A stretch of 64,000 bases of DNA, taken from positions 930,001 through 994,000 of the forward strand of contig NZ_LMKN01000001.1 of NCBI RefSeq assembly GCF_001421535.1, given 5' to 3'. This document shows positions 38,100-47,739 of this stretch, piece by piece. This DNA comes from Sphingomonas sp. Leaf20. Its GTDB lineage: Bacteria > Pseudomonadota > Alphaproteobacteria > Sphingomonadales > Sphingomonadaceae. The position numbers were made by a program, and so were the translations under genes. Under the pieces are notes generated by a model. That model searched no databases. It was given only the letters and a program-made list of their open reading frames with translations, and was not told the DNA's origin. Position 1 is the stretch's first letter. Each line of letters opens with the position of its first letter.

Positions 38100-38719
38100 C
38101 CCGTTTCGTCGTCACCGGCACCGATACCGACATCGGCAAGACCGTGTTCGCCGCCGCTCTCGCCGGCGCGCTCGGCGCGTCCTACTGGAAGCCCGTCCAG
38201 GCCGGCCTCGACGGCGGCAGCGACGCGGCGCGCGTCGCCGCGCTGTCGGGCCTCGCGCGCGGCAAGATCCTCGACGAGGCCTATCGGCTGGAGACGCCGT
38301 GCTCGCCCGATCGCGCCGCAACGCTCGACGGCGTGACGATCGACGTCGACCGGCTGGTCCCGCCAACGGTGCCGGGTCCGCTGGTGATCGAGGGCGCGGG
38401 CGGCGTGATGGTCCCGCTGACCGAGACGGTCGTCTTTGCCGACCTGTTCGCGCGCTGGCGCCTTCCCGTCGTGCTGGTCGCACGCACGACGCTCGGCACG
38501 ATCAACCACAGCCTCCTGTCGATCGAGGCGCTGCGCCGCAGGGACGTGCCGATCCTGGGGGTCGCGTTCATCGGCGATCCGGTTCCGCACAGCGAAGAGG
38601 CGATCATGCGGCTTGGCGGCGTCAAGCGACTGGGGCGATTGCCCATTCTTCCAACGCTCGACGCGGCATCGCTGCGCGCGGCGTTCGCGGCGGGCTTCGC
38701 GATCGAGGATTTCGCATGA
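38096..38719 (+). CDS. bioD: Dethiobiotin synthetase
   Basis: A 207-residue ATP-dependent carboxylase that closes the ureido ring of dethiobiotin. The P-loop is GTDTDIGKT (8-16), followed by [12 protein letters not shown], the E-G-A-G-G-V segment [11 protein letters not shown] and [18 protein letters not shown]. It overlaps both bioF and bioA by four bases, so the three proteins are made together. Confidence 0.95.
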   Translation: MTRFVVTGTDTDIGKTVFAAALAGALGASYWKPVQAGLDGGSDAARVAALSGLARGKILDEAYRLETPCSPDRAATLDGVTIDVDRLVPPTVPGPLVIEGAGGVMVPLTETVVFADLFARWRLPVVLVARTTLGTINHSLLSIEALRRRDVPILGVAFIGDPVPHSEEAIMRLGGVKRLGRLPILPTLDAASLRAAFAAGFAIEDFA

Positions 38720-39966
38720 CGTCGCCGATCTGGCACCCCTTCACGCAGCACGGGCTTGGCGACCCGATTCCGCAGATCGCGCGGACCGAAGGCGCCGCGC
38801 TCTACACGAGCGACGGCCGGCGGATCGTCGATGCGATCTCGTCCTGGTGGGTGACCACGCATGGCCATCGCCATCCGCGGATCATGGCCGCGATCGCCGA
38901 CGAGGCGGGGCGGATGGACCAGATCATCTTCGCGGGCTGGACGCATGAACCCGCCGAAACGCTGGCGAGCGGGCTGATCGAGATCATGCCGCCCGCCCTG
39001 CAGCATGTCTTCTTCTCCGACTCCGGCTCGACCGCGGTCGAGGTCGCGCTGAAGATGGCGCTCGGCTTCTGGCGCAACCGGGGCGAGCCGCGCGACCGGA
39101 TCCTGGTGCTCGAGCACAGCTATCACGGCGATACGATCGGCACGATGTCGGTCGGCGAGCGCGGCGTCTACAACCGCGCCTATGCGCCGTTGCTGTTCGA
39201 CGTCGACACGATCCCCTTTCCGCATCCCGGTTGCGAGCAGGCAAGTCTCGACGCGCTGGAGGTGGCGTGCCGGGCCGCCCCTGCCGCATTCATCGTCGAG
39301 CCGCTGGTGCTCGGCGCGGGCGGCATGCTGATCTATCCCCCGCACGTCCTCGCCGGGATGCGCGCGATCTGTGCGCGCCACCGCGTGCTGTTCATCGCCG
39401 ACGAGGTGATGACCGGCTGGGGTCGCACCGGGACCGTGCTGGCGTGCGAGCAGGCGGACGTCGTCCCCGATATCCTGTGCCTGTCCAAAGGCTTGACCGG
39501 CGGCGCGGTGCCGCTTGCCGTGACGATGGCGACCGCCGAGATCTTCGACGCGCATCTGTCCGACGACCGTGCGCGGATGTTCTTCCATTCGTCGAGCTAT
39601 ACCGCGAACCCGATCGCGTGCGCCGCTGCCAACGCGAATCTGGCGATCTGGCGCGACGAACCGGTGCATGACCGGATCGCCCTCCTGGGCACACGCCAGG
39701 CGGCCCGTCTCGACCGGCTCTCGGGCGTGCGCGGCGTGACCAATCCGCGTCGCATCGGTACGATCACGGCGGTCGACCTGCAGGTCGGGGATGATGGGTA
39801 CCTCTCCGACCTTGGTCCACGACTGTCCCGGTTCTTCGTGGGCCGCAACCTGCTGCTCCGCCCGCTCGGCAACACGGTGTACGTCATGCCACCCTATTGC
39901 ATCGACGAGACCGACCTCGACGCGATCTACGGTGCCATCGAAGAGGCATGCGCGACCTTGCTCTAG
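38716..39966 (+). CDS. bioA: Adenosylmethionine-8-amino-7-oxononanoate aminotransferase
   Basis: A 416-residue class III aminotransferase that converts 8-amino-7-oxononanoate to 7,8-diaminononanoate. The PLP lysine is Lys258 in [10 protein letters not shown]; Asp229 in [14 protein letters not shown] contacts the cofactor; the N-terminal IWHPFTQH and [13 protein letters not shown] segments are typical of BioA rather than of other class III enzymes. Last gene of the bioFDA operon. Confidence 0.95.
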   Translation: MTSPIWHPFTQHGLGDPIPQIARTEGAALYTSDGRRIVDAISSWWVTTHGHRHPRIMAAIADEAGRMDQIIFAGWTHEPAETLASGLIEIMPPALQHVFFSDSGSTAVEVALKMALGFWRNRGEPRDRILVLEHSYHGDTIGTMSVGERGVYNRAYAPLLFDVDTIPFPHPGCEQASLDALEVACRAAPAAFIVEPLVLGAGGMLIYPPHVLAGMRAICARHRVLFIADEVMTGWGRTGTVLACEQADVVPDILCLSKGLTGGAVPLAVTMATAEIFDAHLSDDRARMFFHSSSYTANPIACAAANANLAIWRDEPVHDRIALLGTRQAARLDRLSGVRGVTNPRRIGTITAVDLQVGDDGYLSDLGPRLSRFFVGRNLLLRPLGNTVYVMPPYCIDETDLDAIYGAIEEACATLL

Positions 39967-40071
39967 CGAGTGCGCCGGCATAGCGTCGATCCGCGGTCCA
40001 TTTCACTCGACCGTCATCGACCATGCCGAATTAAGCGCGATTTCAGCCTGCCGAGCGGGTATCGATCGGCG

Positions 40072-41184
40072 ATGACGCAGCCAATTACCTTCTATGTCGG
40101 CCATCAGGGCCGGGGGCATGCCAATCGCGCGATGGCGATCATCGGCGCGTTGCCCGCAGACCGCGCCGTCACGATCCTGACGGCACGCCCCGCGCTATTC
40201 GACGGGTTCGCACGCGACGTCGCGATCACGGCGTTGCCCGACGAGGCTGACGCGGCATACAGCCCCCCACCCCTGCTCTCCGCCCAGCCGACGCCGGACA
40301 TCATGCACCGCGCGCCGCTCGGCGACGCGGCGATCCGCCGATCGATGCGGACGATCCTCGAGCATCTCGACACGGTCGACCCCGCGCTGTTCGTGATCGA
40401 CGTCTCCGCGGAGATCGCGCTGCTCGCCCGGATCGCGAGCGTGCCTGCGATTGGGATCCGGATGCACGGAAACCGCGGCGATCCGGCACATCTGGCGGGG
40501 TATCAGGCGTGCGTCGGGCTGCTCGCTCCGTTCGACGAAGCGCTTGAGCAACGCGATACGCCAGACTGGATCCGCGCCAGGACCTGTTACACCGGCGGGC
40601 TCTGCACGACGCAGGACATCGTGCCGACCAAGGCCGAGGCGCGCACCCGGCTTGGCCTCGACCCCCAGCGCGAGATCGTCGTGGTGCTGACCGGCGGCGG
40701 CGGCGCGGGCACGCCCTATGCGCCGTTGACGATGGCCGCACGCGCACTCCCCGACACGCAGTGGCTGGTGCTCGGCCCCGTCCAGCGCGAGGGGCACGAA
40801 ACCGATTTCGGCAATCTCGACATGCGGGGATGGGTTTCCGGCATCACCGACTACCTCGCCGCGGCAGACGTCGTCGTCGCCTCCGCAGGCGACACGATCG
40901 TCCACGAGATCGCGCGCGTGGGACGCCCCTATGTGTGCGCACCCGAATGGCGCTATTTCGACGAGCAGGTTCGCAAGGCCGAACGACTGGCCGAGCTTGG
41001 CGCGGCTATCGCGCTGTTCAACTGGCCGGGCGCATCGACGCCGTGGCGCGGGCTGCTCGACGCGGCCAAGGCGCTCGCCCCCGAAGCGCTGACCATGTTG
41101 CAGGCGGACGCGGCTGCCGCCGCTGCCGCGCGCTATCTCGAGGGGATGGCCGTCGCTCTCTGGGCGCGCCCGACAACGGGATGA
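40072..41184 (+). CDS. GT-B glycosyltransferase, MurG/UDP-glycosyltransferase-like
   Basis: A 370-residue protein beginning FYVGHQGRGHANRAMAI, the nucleotide-sugar transferase-like N-terminus, with a C-terminal domain carrying VVLTGGGGAGTPYAPL, MRGWVSGITDYLAAADVVVASAGDTIVHEIARVGRP, which is the MurG/UGT donor-binding pattern. The acceptor is unknown. It follows bioA by 105 bases and may be separately transcribed. Confidence 0.8.
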   Translation: MTQPITFYVGHQGRGHANRAMAIIGALPADRAVTILTARPALFDGFARDVAITALPDEADAAYSPPPLLSAQPTPDIMHRAPLGDAAIRRSMRTILEHLDTVDPALFVIDVSAEIALLARIASVPAIGIRMHGNRGDPAHLAGYQACVGLLAPFDEALEQRDTPDWIRARTCYTGGLCTTQDIVPTKAEARTRLGLDPQREIVVVLTGGGGAGTPYAPLTMAARALPDTQWLVLGPVQREGHETDFGNLDMRGWVSGITDYLAAADVVVASAGDTIVHEIARVGRPYVCAPEWRYFDEQVRKAERLAELGAAIALFNWPGASTPWRGLLDAAKALAPEALTMLQADAAAAAAARYLEGMAVALWARPTTG

Positions 41185-41300
41185 TGCAACGGCCCGACGC
41201 GCCGACGTCGCCGTCACAGGCGAAACGACGGCGCACGATGGCACCGACGCGGAACTCGATGGTTCTGTCCCTGAGCCATGTCGGCTGAAGGGTAAGCAGC

Positions 41301-41606
41301 ATGAAACTGACCGGGAAATTCGATACGCGACGCGAAGCCGAGATGACCGTCGAGCGACTGGTCCAGCAGTTCGATATCGATCGCGGCAAGATCGTTGTTG
41401 CCGCCGATGGCGACGAGAACACGGCCGGCGTCGAGGAAGCGGGTTCCGACAACGAGGCGGGACAGCCCAGCCCCGAGGCGCGTGACGATGCGGAACTGAA
41501 CGGCAAGGTCGTTGTCACCGTCGAGGTCGCCGACGACGCAGCCGCCAGCGAGGTACGCGAGGCGTTCGCCGAGTTCGATGCATCCGAACGGTCGGGACAG
41601 GCATGA
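41301..41606 (+). CDS. Hypothetical protein, ferredoxin-like fold likely
   Basis: A 101-residue acidic protein. The start MKLTGKFDTRREAEMTVERLVQQF and the end VVVTVEVADDAAASEVREAFAEF look like two beta-alpha-beta halves, joined by a disordered acidic loop (about 40-65). Its stop codon overlaps the next gene. Such small proteins occur in sphingomonad stress loci, but I do not recognise a family. Confidence 0.78.
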   Translation: MKLTGKFDTRREAEMTVERLVQQFDIDRGKIVVAADGDENTAGVEEAGSDNEAGQPSPEARDDAELNGKVVVTVEVADDAAASEVREAFAEFDASERSGQA

Positions 41607-41833
41607 TGGCCGACACCGCGACGCTGGCGCGTCAGCGCGAGATCGCCACCGAGCATCTGCTGTTCAAGATGATGGAATTCGTCGAGGATCGTCATGCAGG
41701 ACTGCTCGATTTCCTCGAGCAGAGCCTCGACCATCTCGGCGATCCGGCGAATGACGGCACGAAGGACGACGAGGCGGTCCGCACGATCGCGCGCAAGATG
41801 ATCACCGGCGCGCGCAAGCAGGGCGTCAACTGA
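41603..41833 (+). CDS. Hypothetical protein, 76 residues
   Basis: A short helical protein (LARQREIATEHLLFKMMEFVEDRHAGLLDFLEQSLDHLG...) with His and acidic residues. The start overlaps the preceding stop (ATGATG), so the pair is coupled. A second ATG one codon later is an alternative. Function unknown. Confidence 0.75.
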   Translation: MMADTATLARQREIATEHLLFKMMEFVEDRHAGLLDFLEQSLDHLGDPANDGTKDDEAVRTIARKMITGARKQGVN

Positions 41834-41895
41834 AAACCCGATACGCGCCGGGCCCCTCCGCGGGTGCCCGGCTCGGTCGCTGAGCGCGCCGATAC

Positions 41896-42399
41896 CTACC
41901 AGAACCTGCTGCCAGGGACCCCCTTGAACGGGCCTGCCAGATCGCTCGTGATCCACCCGCCGTAGAAGTCGCCCGCTTGCGGCACGACGCGTTCGTCATC
42001 GACGAAACACGCATCGAACGGCGCCGCATAAAAGGCGAGATGATCGCGCAGCATCGCAAAGGGCGCGGTGGGCGCAGGATAGCTCCAGGCGACATCGTGG
42101 AAGACTTCGCCATCCATCGTGACGTCATGATAGACTGCCTGCCCCTTCCACTCGCAGAATGACCCACGTCGCGACGGTCGCACCGCATCCGCGAGAATGT
42201 CGGCTGGCGGGATATAGTAGCTGGGGGGATGGCTCGTCTCGAGCGTGCGGACCGCCGCGCGCGTGTCGACCAGGACGATCCCGCGATGGACGATCCTGAT
42301 CCGACGCGGCGTGGGACAGGCGATCGCGGGGCGCGGATAAGCCCAGACACTTTCCTGTCCCGGCAACGGGGCATCGGGGGTCGGACGGATCACCGCCAT
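41896..42399 (-). CDS. DUF427 domain protein
   Basis: A 167-residue soluble protein with the DUF427 core: RIRIVHRGIVLVDTRAAVRTLETSHPPSYYIP, FCEWKGQAVYHDV and AFYAAPFDACFVDDERV. The family is a small beta-tent fold of unknown biochemical role, often found near stress genes. It is transcribed in the same direction as the SDR upstream of it. Confidence 0.88.
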   Translation of the reverse strand: MAVIRPTPDAPLPGQESVWAYPRPAIACPTPRRIRIVHRGIVLVDTRAAVRTLETSHPPSYYIPPADILADAVRPSRRGSFCEWKGQAVYHDVTMDGEVFHDVAWSYPAPTAPFAMLRDHLAFYAAPFDACFVDDERVVPQAGDFYGGWITSDLAGPFKGVPGSRFW

Positions 42400-42450
42400 C
42401 GGGCCACCATCATGTCGTCCTTCGCCGTCACACCCATCGCCTGTCCTGTC

Positions 42451-42696
42451 TTATCGCTCCGCATCGCCCGTCTCGCGCAAGTCGGGAAAGCCATAGGCCG
42501 ACGGCATGTCGTCGAAGGTGCCCCGCGCGAAGATCGCGGTATCGCCTTCCACGACCTCCATCCTCGCCCAGCTATCCCACCCGATATGCACGAAATCGGG
42601 CGGTCCGAATACGCGGACCGCCCGAAGATATTCGTCGCCGCGAAACCCGACATAATGCAGCATCGGCCGGTGAGTCCGTGCGACGGCCCGCGTCAT
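42451..42696 (-). CDS. Hypothetical protein, 81 residues
   Basis: A short protein whose core LHYVGFRGDEYLRAVRVFGPPDFVHIGWDSWA resembles small conserved alphaproteobacterial proteins. Its ATG overlaps the stop of the SDR gene (ATGA), so it is translated with it. An internal Met (at MLHYVGFRG) is a possible alternative start. Function unknown. Confidence 0.75.
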   Translation of the reverse strand: MTRAVARTHRPMLHYVGFRGDEYLRAVRVFGPPDFVHIGWDSWARMEVVEGDTAIFARGTFDDMPSAYGFPDLRETGDAER

Positions 42697-43568
42697 AGCA
42701 TCGGCATGCCACCCGTGACCGGGATCAGCGCCCCCGACATGTAGCTCCCCTCGTCCGAGGCGAGCAGGACATAGGCGGGCGCGAGTTCGCCGGGCTGGCC
42801 CGCGCGACCCAGCGGGGTGTTCTGGCCAAGCGTCTCGAGTTCGTCCGCGCCCTTGGCGATCGGCTGGATCGGCGTCCATACGGGCCCCGGCGCGACACAA
42901 TTGACGCGGATGCCCTTGGGCGCGAGCAGGTTGGACAGGCCGATCGTCAGGCTGGCGATCGCGCCTTTCGTGGTCGCATAGACGATCATGTTCTCGGTCG
43001 CGACCTTGGCCTGCACGCTCGTGGAGTTCACGATCGCACTGCCCGGCTTCATGTGCGGCACCGCGGCCTTGCTCAACCGGATCATCGCATAGACGTTCGC
43101 GGCGAAGGCGGCCTGCATCTCGTCGTCGTCGATATCGTCGAGCCCCGTATTCACCGTCTGCGCGGCGGCGTTGTTGACGAGGATGTCGACGCCGCCAAGT
43201 TCGGCGACGGTCCGCTCGACCAGCACCGCGCAATGCGCGCGATCACGGATGTCCCCTGGCAGTTGAAGGCACCGGCGCCCCGCCTTCTCGACCCAGGCGC
43301 GCGTTTCGTCCGCATCCGCCTGTTCCTCGGCAAGATACGAGATCGCGACGTCCGCCCCTTCGCGCGCATAGGCGATCGCGACCGCACGACCGATCCCCGA
43401 ATCCCCGCCGGTGATCAGCGCGACGCGGCCCTTCAGCGCCCCCTTGCCGACATAGCTTTCCTCGCCATGATCGGGCTTTGTCCGCATCGCGGTCTCGAGC
43501 CCCGGGCTTGGCTGTTGCGGTTCGTCGGGAAACCGGGTGGGCTGGCTGGTGCGGGGATCTTCGGTCAT
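42693..43568 (-). CDS. Short-chain dehydrogenase/reductase, YghA/Gsp39-like
   Basis: A 291-residue SDR with a ~40-residue N-terminal extension (FPDEPQQPSPGLETAMRTKPDHGEES) typical of the YghA / general-stress group. Cofactor motif TGGDSGIGRAVA, NNAA, catalytic Ser in NSTSVQ and YATTK are all present. Substrates of this group are not well defined; some members reduce aldehydes. First gene of a minus-strand set with the 81-residue protein and DUF427. Confidence 0.92.
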   Translation of the reverse strand: MTEDPRTSQPTRFPDEPQQPSPGLETAMRTKPDHGEESYVGKGALKGRVALITGGDSGIGRAVAIAYAREGADVAISYLAEEQADADETRAWVEKAGRRCLQLPGDIRDRAHCAVLVERTVAELGGVDILVNNAAAQTVNTGLDDIDDDEMQAAFAANVYAMIRLSKAAVPHMKPGSAIVNSTSVQAKVATENMIVYATTKGAIASLTIGLSNLLAPKGIRVNCVAPGPVWTPIQPIAKGADELETLGQNTPLGRAGQPGELAPAYVLLASDEGSYMSGALIPVTGGMPML

Positions 43569-43680
43569 GGCAATGTCCTGTGTTGGGTTGCGACACGAAC
43601 GGTCGGACGCCTATCGAGTGCCCGGATAACAAGCGGCTGCAGCAGATTTCTGCAGGCCGTTGCGGTACAGGGACAATCGG

Positions 43681-44610
43681 ATGCGCATCGGGATCATTGG
43701 CGCCGGCATGGCCGGACTCTCCTGCGCGACGGCGCTGACGGCGCGCGGTCATGAGGTCGTGCTGTTCGACAAGGGGCGCGGCCCTGGCGGCCGCATGTCG
43801 ACCCGACGCCTCGCGACGCCGCTGGGCGAAGCCGCGTTCGATCACGGCGCGCAGTATTTCACGGCGCGCGATGCACGGTTCGTCAAGGCCGTCGACGACT
43901 GGTCGGATGCGGGTCACGTGGCACGCTGGCCCGTGGCGGGCGACGATGCGTGGGTCGGCACGCCCGCGATGAACGCGCCCGTCCGCGCGATGGCCGCCGT
44001 ACTCGATGTCCGCTGGGCCACGCGGATCGACCGGATCGCATACACCGGCGAGGCCTGGCATTTTCACGGCGACGGCGTAGCGGACGCGCCGTTCGACGGC
44101 GCGGTCATCGCGATACCCGCCGAACAGGTGCCGGCGCTGACCGAAGCCGCGGCGCCGTCGATCGCTGCGCTGGCGCGCGCGACGCCGTCCGATCCGTGCT
44201 GGACGGTGATGGTCGCCTATGACGCGCGCGTGCCGATCGGATCCGATCGCATTGTCGATCGCGGACCGCTGGCATCGGCGGTGCGCAACGGCGCGAAACC
44301 TGGACGAACCGGGCCCGAGGCGTGGGTCCTGCAGGCCAGTGCGGACTGGTCGCGGTCCCATCTGGAGGACGAGCCGGCCATGGTCGAGACAGCGATGCTC
44401 GCGGCGTTCGCCGACACAATAGGAGCCGACATGCCCGCGGTCGTCACGACCAGCGCCCACCGCTGGCGCTACGCCAAGTCCGGCGCACAGCAGCGCGGCG
44501 CCGTGTGGCTCGCGGACCGCCGGCTGGGCGCATGCGGCGACTGGTTGCTGGCCTCGCGTGTCGAGGCGGCGTGGCTTTCGGGCCGCATGCTAGCCGACCT
44601 CATCGCCTAG
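43681..44610 (+). CDS. NAD(P)/FAD-dependent oxidoreductase, renalase-like
   Basis: A 309-residue flavoprotein. The dinucleotide motif [13 protein letters not shown] (4-16) is followed by [15 protein letters not shown] and [15 protein letters not shown], the RenalaseE/amine-oxidase-like pattern common in proteobacteria, and a C-terminal FAD motif ([18 protein letters not shown]). The substrate is unknown; related bacterial enzymes oxidise dihydronicotinamide isomers. It converges on glpK, and the two stop codons share the same CTAG. Confidence 0.87.
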   Translation: MRIGIIGAGMAGLSCATALTARGHEVVLFDKGRGPGGRMSTRRLATPLGEAAFDHGAQYFTARDARFVKAVDDWSDAGHVARWPVAGDDAWVGTPAMNAPVRAMAAVLDVRWATRIDRIAYTGEAWHFHGDGVADAPFDGAVIAIPAEQVPALTEAAAPSIAALARATPSDPCWTVMVAYDARVPIGSDRIVDRGPLASAVRNGAKPGRTGPEAWVLQASADWSRSHLEDEPAMVETAMLAAFADTIGADMPAVVTTSAHRWRYAKSGAQQRGAVWLADRRLGACGDWLLASRVEAAWLSGRMLADLIA

Positions 44611-46100
44611 GCTGGCGGGGCGAGCGTCCGGCGGATGGCGTCGCGCCAGCCGGCGACGAGCGGCGCACGGGTTTCGTCGTCCATAACGGGCTCGAAACAC
44701 CGTTCGCGCGACCACAGTCCCTTCAGCATATCGAGTCCCGACCAGACATTGGTCGCGAGCCCCGCATGGAACGCCGCGCCGCGCGCGGTCGTCTCGAGAT
44801 CGCCCGGGCGCTCCACCGGCGTCGCGATCATGTTGGCGAGGAACGCGCACAGCCAGTCGTTCGCGGCCATCCCGCCATCGACGCGCAGGATTGCCGGGCG
44901 CCCCCCGCCATCCGCCGACATCGCCTCGACCAGGTCCATCGTCTGATAGGCAACCGATTCGAGCGCGGCGCGGGCGAGATGCGCGCCGGTCGCCCCCAGC
45001 GTCAGCCCGAAGATCGCACCGCGCGCATCGGGCTCCCAATAGGGCGCGCCAAGCCCGACGAACGCCGGCACCATGTACACGCCGTGGCTGTCGGGCACCT
45101 GCGTGGCAAGGTCGTCGGTCTGGCTGGCATGCGTGATCACGCCGAGTCCGTCGCGCAGCCACTTCACCGCCGCGCCCGCGACGAAGATCGAACCCTCCAG
45201 CGCATAGGTGGTCCGGCCATCGAGACGATAGGCGGGCGTGGTCAGCAGGCGGTGGCGCGAGGTGATCGCCTCGGTCCCGGTATTGAGCAACAGGAAACAG
45301 CCCGTGCCATAGGTCGACTTGGCCATGCCCGGGTCGAAACATGCCTGGCCGAACAACGCCGCCTGCTGGTCGCCCGCCATGCCCGCTATCGGGATCGGCG
45401 CGCCGAACAGCGCGGTATCGGTCGTTCCGAAGAGATGCGCATTGTCGTGGACGACCGGCAGGATCGCCATCGGCACGCGCAGCAGTTCGCACAGGTCCGC
45501 GTCCCAGCGGTTGCGGTGAATATCGAACAGCATCGTCCTGCTCGCATTGGTGACGTCGGTGGCATGCACCGCGCCACCGGTGAGCCGCCACAGCAGGAAG
45601 CTGTCGATCGTCCCGAATGCAAGTTCGCCGCGCTCGGCGCGCGCGCGTGCGCCCGGCACGGTATCGAGCATCCAGGCGACCTTGGTCGCGGAGAAATACG
45701 GGTCGATCAGCAATCCGGTACGGTCGCGGATCAGCTCCTCCACCCCGTCCGCCTTGAGCCGGCGGCACGCCTCGACCCCGCGCCGATCCTGCCAGACGAT
45801 CGCGTTGTGGATCGGCGCGCCCGTCGCGCGGTCCCAGATCACCGCGGTCTCGCGCTGGTTCGTGATCCCGATCGCCGCGATCCCGCTTGCGCCGACACCG
45901 CTCGCGTCGATCGCGCTGCGCGCGGTTGCAAGGACGTCGCGCCAGATGTCCTCGGGATCGTGCTCGACCCATCCGGGAGCAGGATAATGCTGCGCGAATT
46001 CGGCCTGCGCGATCGCAACGCGCCGCGCCTGATCGTCGAAGACGATGCTGCGTGTCGACGTGGTCCCCTGATCGACGACCAGAATATGCGACTTGGCCAC
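44607..46100 (-). CDS. glpK: Glycerol kinase
   Basis: A 497-residue FGGY-family kinase that phosphorylates glycerol to sn-glycerol-3-phosphate. The start [22 protein letters not shown] holds the phosphate 1 loop with the catalytic region; [32 protein letters not shown] and [16 protein letters not shown] are family motifs. Length is normal. It is divergent from glpD across 118 bases with DeoR-type operator candidates. No glpF is adjacent, which fits glycerol made inside the cell by the nearby sulfoquinovosidase. Confidence 0.96.
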   Translation of the reverse strand: MAKSHILVVDQGTTSTRSIVFDDQARRVAIAQAEFAQHYPAPGWVEHDPEDIWRDVLATARSAIDASGVGASGIAAIGITNQRETAVIWDRATGAPIHNAIVWQDRRGVEACRRLKADGVEELIRDRTGLLIDPYFSATKVAWMLDTVPGARARAERGELAFGTIDSFLLWRLTGGAVHATDVTNASRTMLFDIHRNRWDADLCELLRVPMAILPVVHDNAHLFGTTDTALFGAPIPIAGMAGDQQAALFGQACFDPGMAKSTYGTGCFLLLNTGTEAITSRHRLLTTPAYRLDGRTTYALEGSIFVAGAAVKWLRDGLGVITHASQTDDLATQVPDSHGVYMVPAFVGLGAPYWEPDARGAIFGLTLGATGAHLARAALESVAYQTMDLVEAMSADGGGRPAILRVDGGMAANDWLCAFLANMIATPVERPGDLETTARGAAFHAGLATNVWSGLDMLKGLWSRERCFEPVMDDETRAPLVAGWRDAIRRTLAPPA

Positions 46101-46135
46101 GCGCCTCTCCTTGTTTCGTTTGCACCCGTCCGTCG

Positions 46136-46154
46136 TTTTCGTTCGAACGTCAAT
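46136..46154. promoter_or_regulatory. Candidate GlpR operator between glpK and glpD
   Basis: TTTTCGTTCGAACGTCAAT contains a perfect 10-bp palindrome, CGTTCGAACG (46140-46149), and TTTCG-type half-sites; a further TTTCGTTT lies at 46114-46121. DeoR-type GlpR proteins bind TTTCGTT/AACGAAA-like inverted repeats, and glpR is encoded two genes away. Confidence 0.5.
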
Positions 46155-46218
46155 GCTTTCGGTTTTATCGATCCGGAGCTATAGACGGTGCTACGCTGGA
46201 GATTGGGAAGGCGGCAAG

Positions 46219-47739
46219 ATGGTGGCGGACGCAGTGACGACGGTCGACCTGCTCATCGTGGGCGGCGGCATCAACGGCGCGGGGATCGCGCGCGACGCCG
46301 CGGGGCGCGGCCTGTCGGTGATGCTCGTCGAACAGGACGATCTGGCCAGCCATACCTCGTCCGCATCGACCAAGCTGATCCATGGCGGGCTGCGCTATCT
46401 CGAATATGGCGAGTTCCGGCTGGTGCGCGAGGCGTTGATCGAACGCGAGCGGCTTCTTGCCATGGCGCCGCACATCATCTGGCCGCTGGCGTTCGTACTC
46501 CCGCAGACCCAGTCGCCGCGCCCCGCCTGGATGGTTCGCCTCGGCCTTTTCCTTTACGACCATCTCGGGGGGCGCGACCGGTTGCCGGGCACGCGCACCG
46601 TCGCGCTCGACCGGTCCCCGTTCGGCGACGGGCTTGCGCAACGCGCTGGCAAGGCGTTCGTCTATGCCGACTGCTGGGTCGAGGACAGCCGGCTTGTCGT
46701 GCTGAACGCGATCGATGCGGCAGAGCATGGCGCGATCATCGCGACCCTGACGCGGCTGGTGGACGCGCGGCGGGCGGACGGTGGCTGGATCGCGACGATC
46801 GAGCCCCGTGACGGTGCGCCCCGCACGGTCCGGGCCCGTGCGCTGGTCAATGCCGCAGGGCCCTGGGTCGCCGACGTGATCGGTCGCGTCGCAGGGGCGC
46901 GTGCGGATCGCGGCGTCCGCCTCGTGAAGGGCAGCCATATCGTCGTCCCCAAGCTGTATGAGGGCGATCACGCGTTCATGCTGCAGAATGCCGATCGGCG
47001 GATCGTCTTCGCCATCCCCTATGAGGGGCGGTTCACTTTGGTCGGCACGACCGACGAGCCATGGACCGACGCCCCCGCCAAGGCCGCGATCGGGGCGGAG
47101 GAGACACGGTATTTGCTCGACACGATCGATCGCTATTTTGAGCGCCGCACCACCGAGGCGGACATCGCATGGAGCTATGCCGGGATCCGGCCACTCTACG
47201 ACGACAAGGCCGCCAACGCTTCCGCGGTGACACGCGATTATGTCCTCGACCTCGACACGGGCGCCGAGGGCGAGGACCTCGCGCCGCTGCTGAGCATTTT
47301 CGGCGGCAAGATCACGACCTATCGCAAGCTCGCCGAGCACGCGATGCGCGACCTCGCTCCGCTGCTCGGTGTCGCGGAAAAGCCGTGGACGGCGGGCGCC
47401 GTGCTGCCGGGCGGCGACATCGCCGATGCCGATTTCGAGCGTTTCCTCGAGACGGTCGAGCACGCCTATCCGGCCCTCCCCCAGACGATGCTGCGACGGC
47501 TCGCGCGCGCCTATGGAACGCGGGTCCGGGTCCTGCTCGGCAAGGCCACGCAGGTCGACGATCTCGGCACCGCCTTCGGTGGCGACCTGTATCAGGCGGA
47601 AATCGACTATCTCGTCGCGCACGAATGGGCGCGAACCGCGGAAGACATACTCTACCGGCGCAGCAAGCTTGGCCTGCACGTTCCCGCCGGAACCGCCGAT
47701 CGGGTCGCCGCCTATCTGAAACCCGGGGCGCCCGCATGA
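46219..47739 (+). CDS. glpD: Aerobic glycerol-3-phosphate dehydrogenase
   Basis: A 506-residue peripheral-membrane flavoenzyme that oxidises glycerol-3-phosphate to dihydroxyacetone phosphate with quinone as acceptor. The FAD motif is LLIVGGGINGAGIARDAAGRG; other family segments are SASTKLIHGGLRYLE, the substrate-side KGSHIVVPKLY and GIRPLYDD, and ISIFGGKITTYRKLAEHA-like ending. Its stop overlaps the start of glpR (ATGA). Confidence 0.96.
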   Translation: MVADAVTTVDLLIVGGGINGAGIARDAAGRGLSVMLVEQDDLASHTSSASTKLIHGGLRYLEYGEFRLVREALIERERLLAMAPHIIWPLAFVLPQTQSPRPAWMVRLGLFLYDHLGGRDRLPGTRTVALDRSPFGDGLAQRAGKAFVYADCWVEDSRLVVLNAIDAAEHGAIIATLTRLVDARRADGGWIATIEPRDGAPRTVRARALVNAAGPWVADVIGRVAGARADRGVRLVKGSHIVVPKLYEGDHAFMLQNADRRIVFAIPYEGRFTLVGTTDEPWTDAPAKAAIGAEETRYLLDTIDRYFERRTTEADIAWSYAGIRPLYDDKAANASAVTRDYVLDLDTGAEGEDLAPLLSIFGGKITTYRKLAEHAMRDLAPLLGVAEKPWTAGAVLPGGDIADADFERFLETVEHAYPALPQTMLRRLARAYGTRVRVLLGKATQVDDLGTAFGGDLYQAEIDYLVAHEWARTAEDILYRRSKLGLHVPAGTADRVAAYLKPGAPA

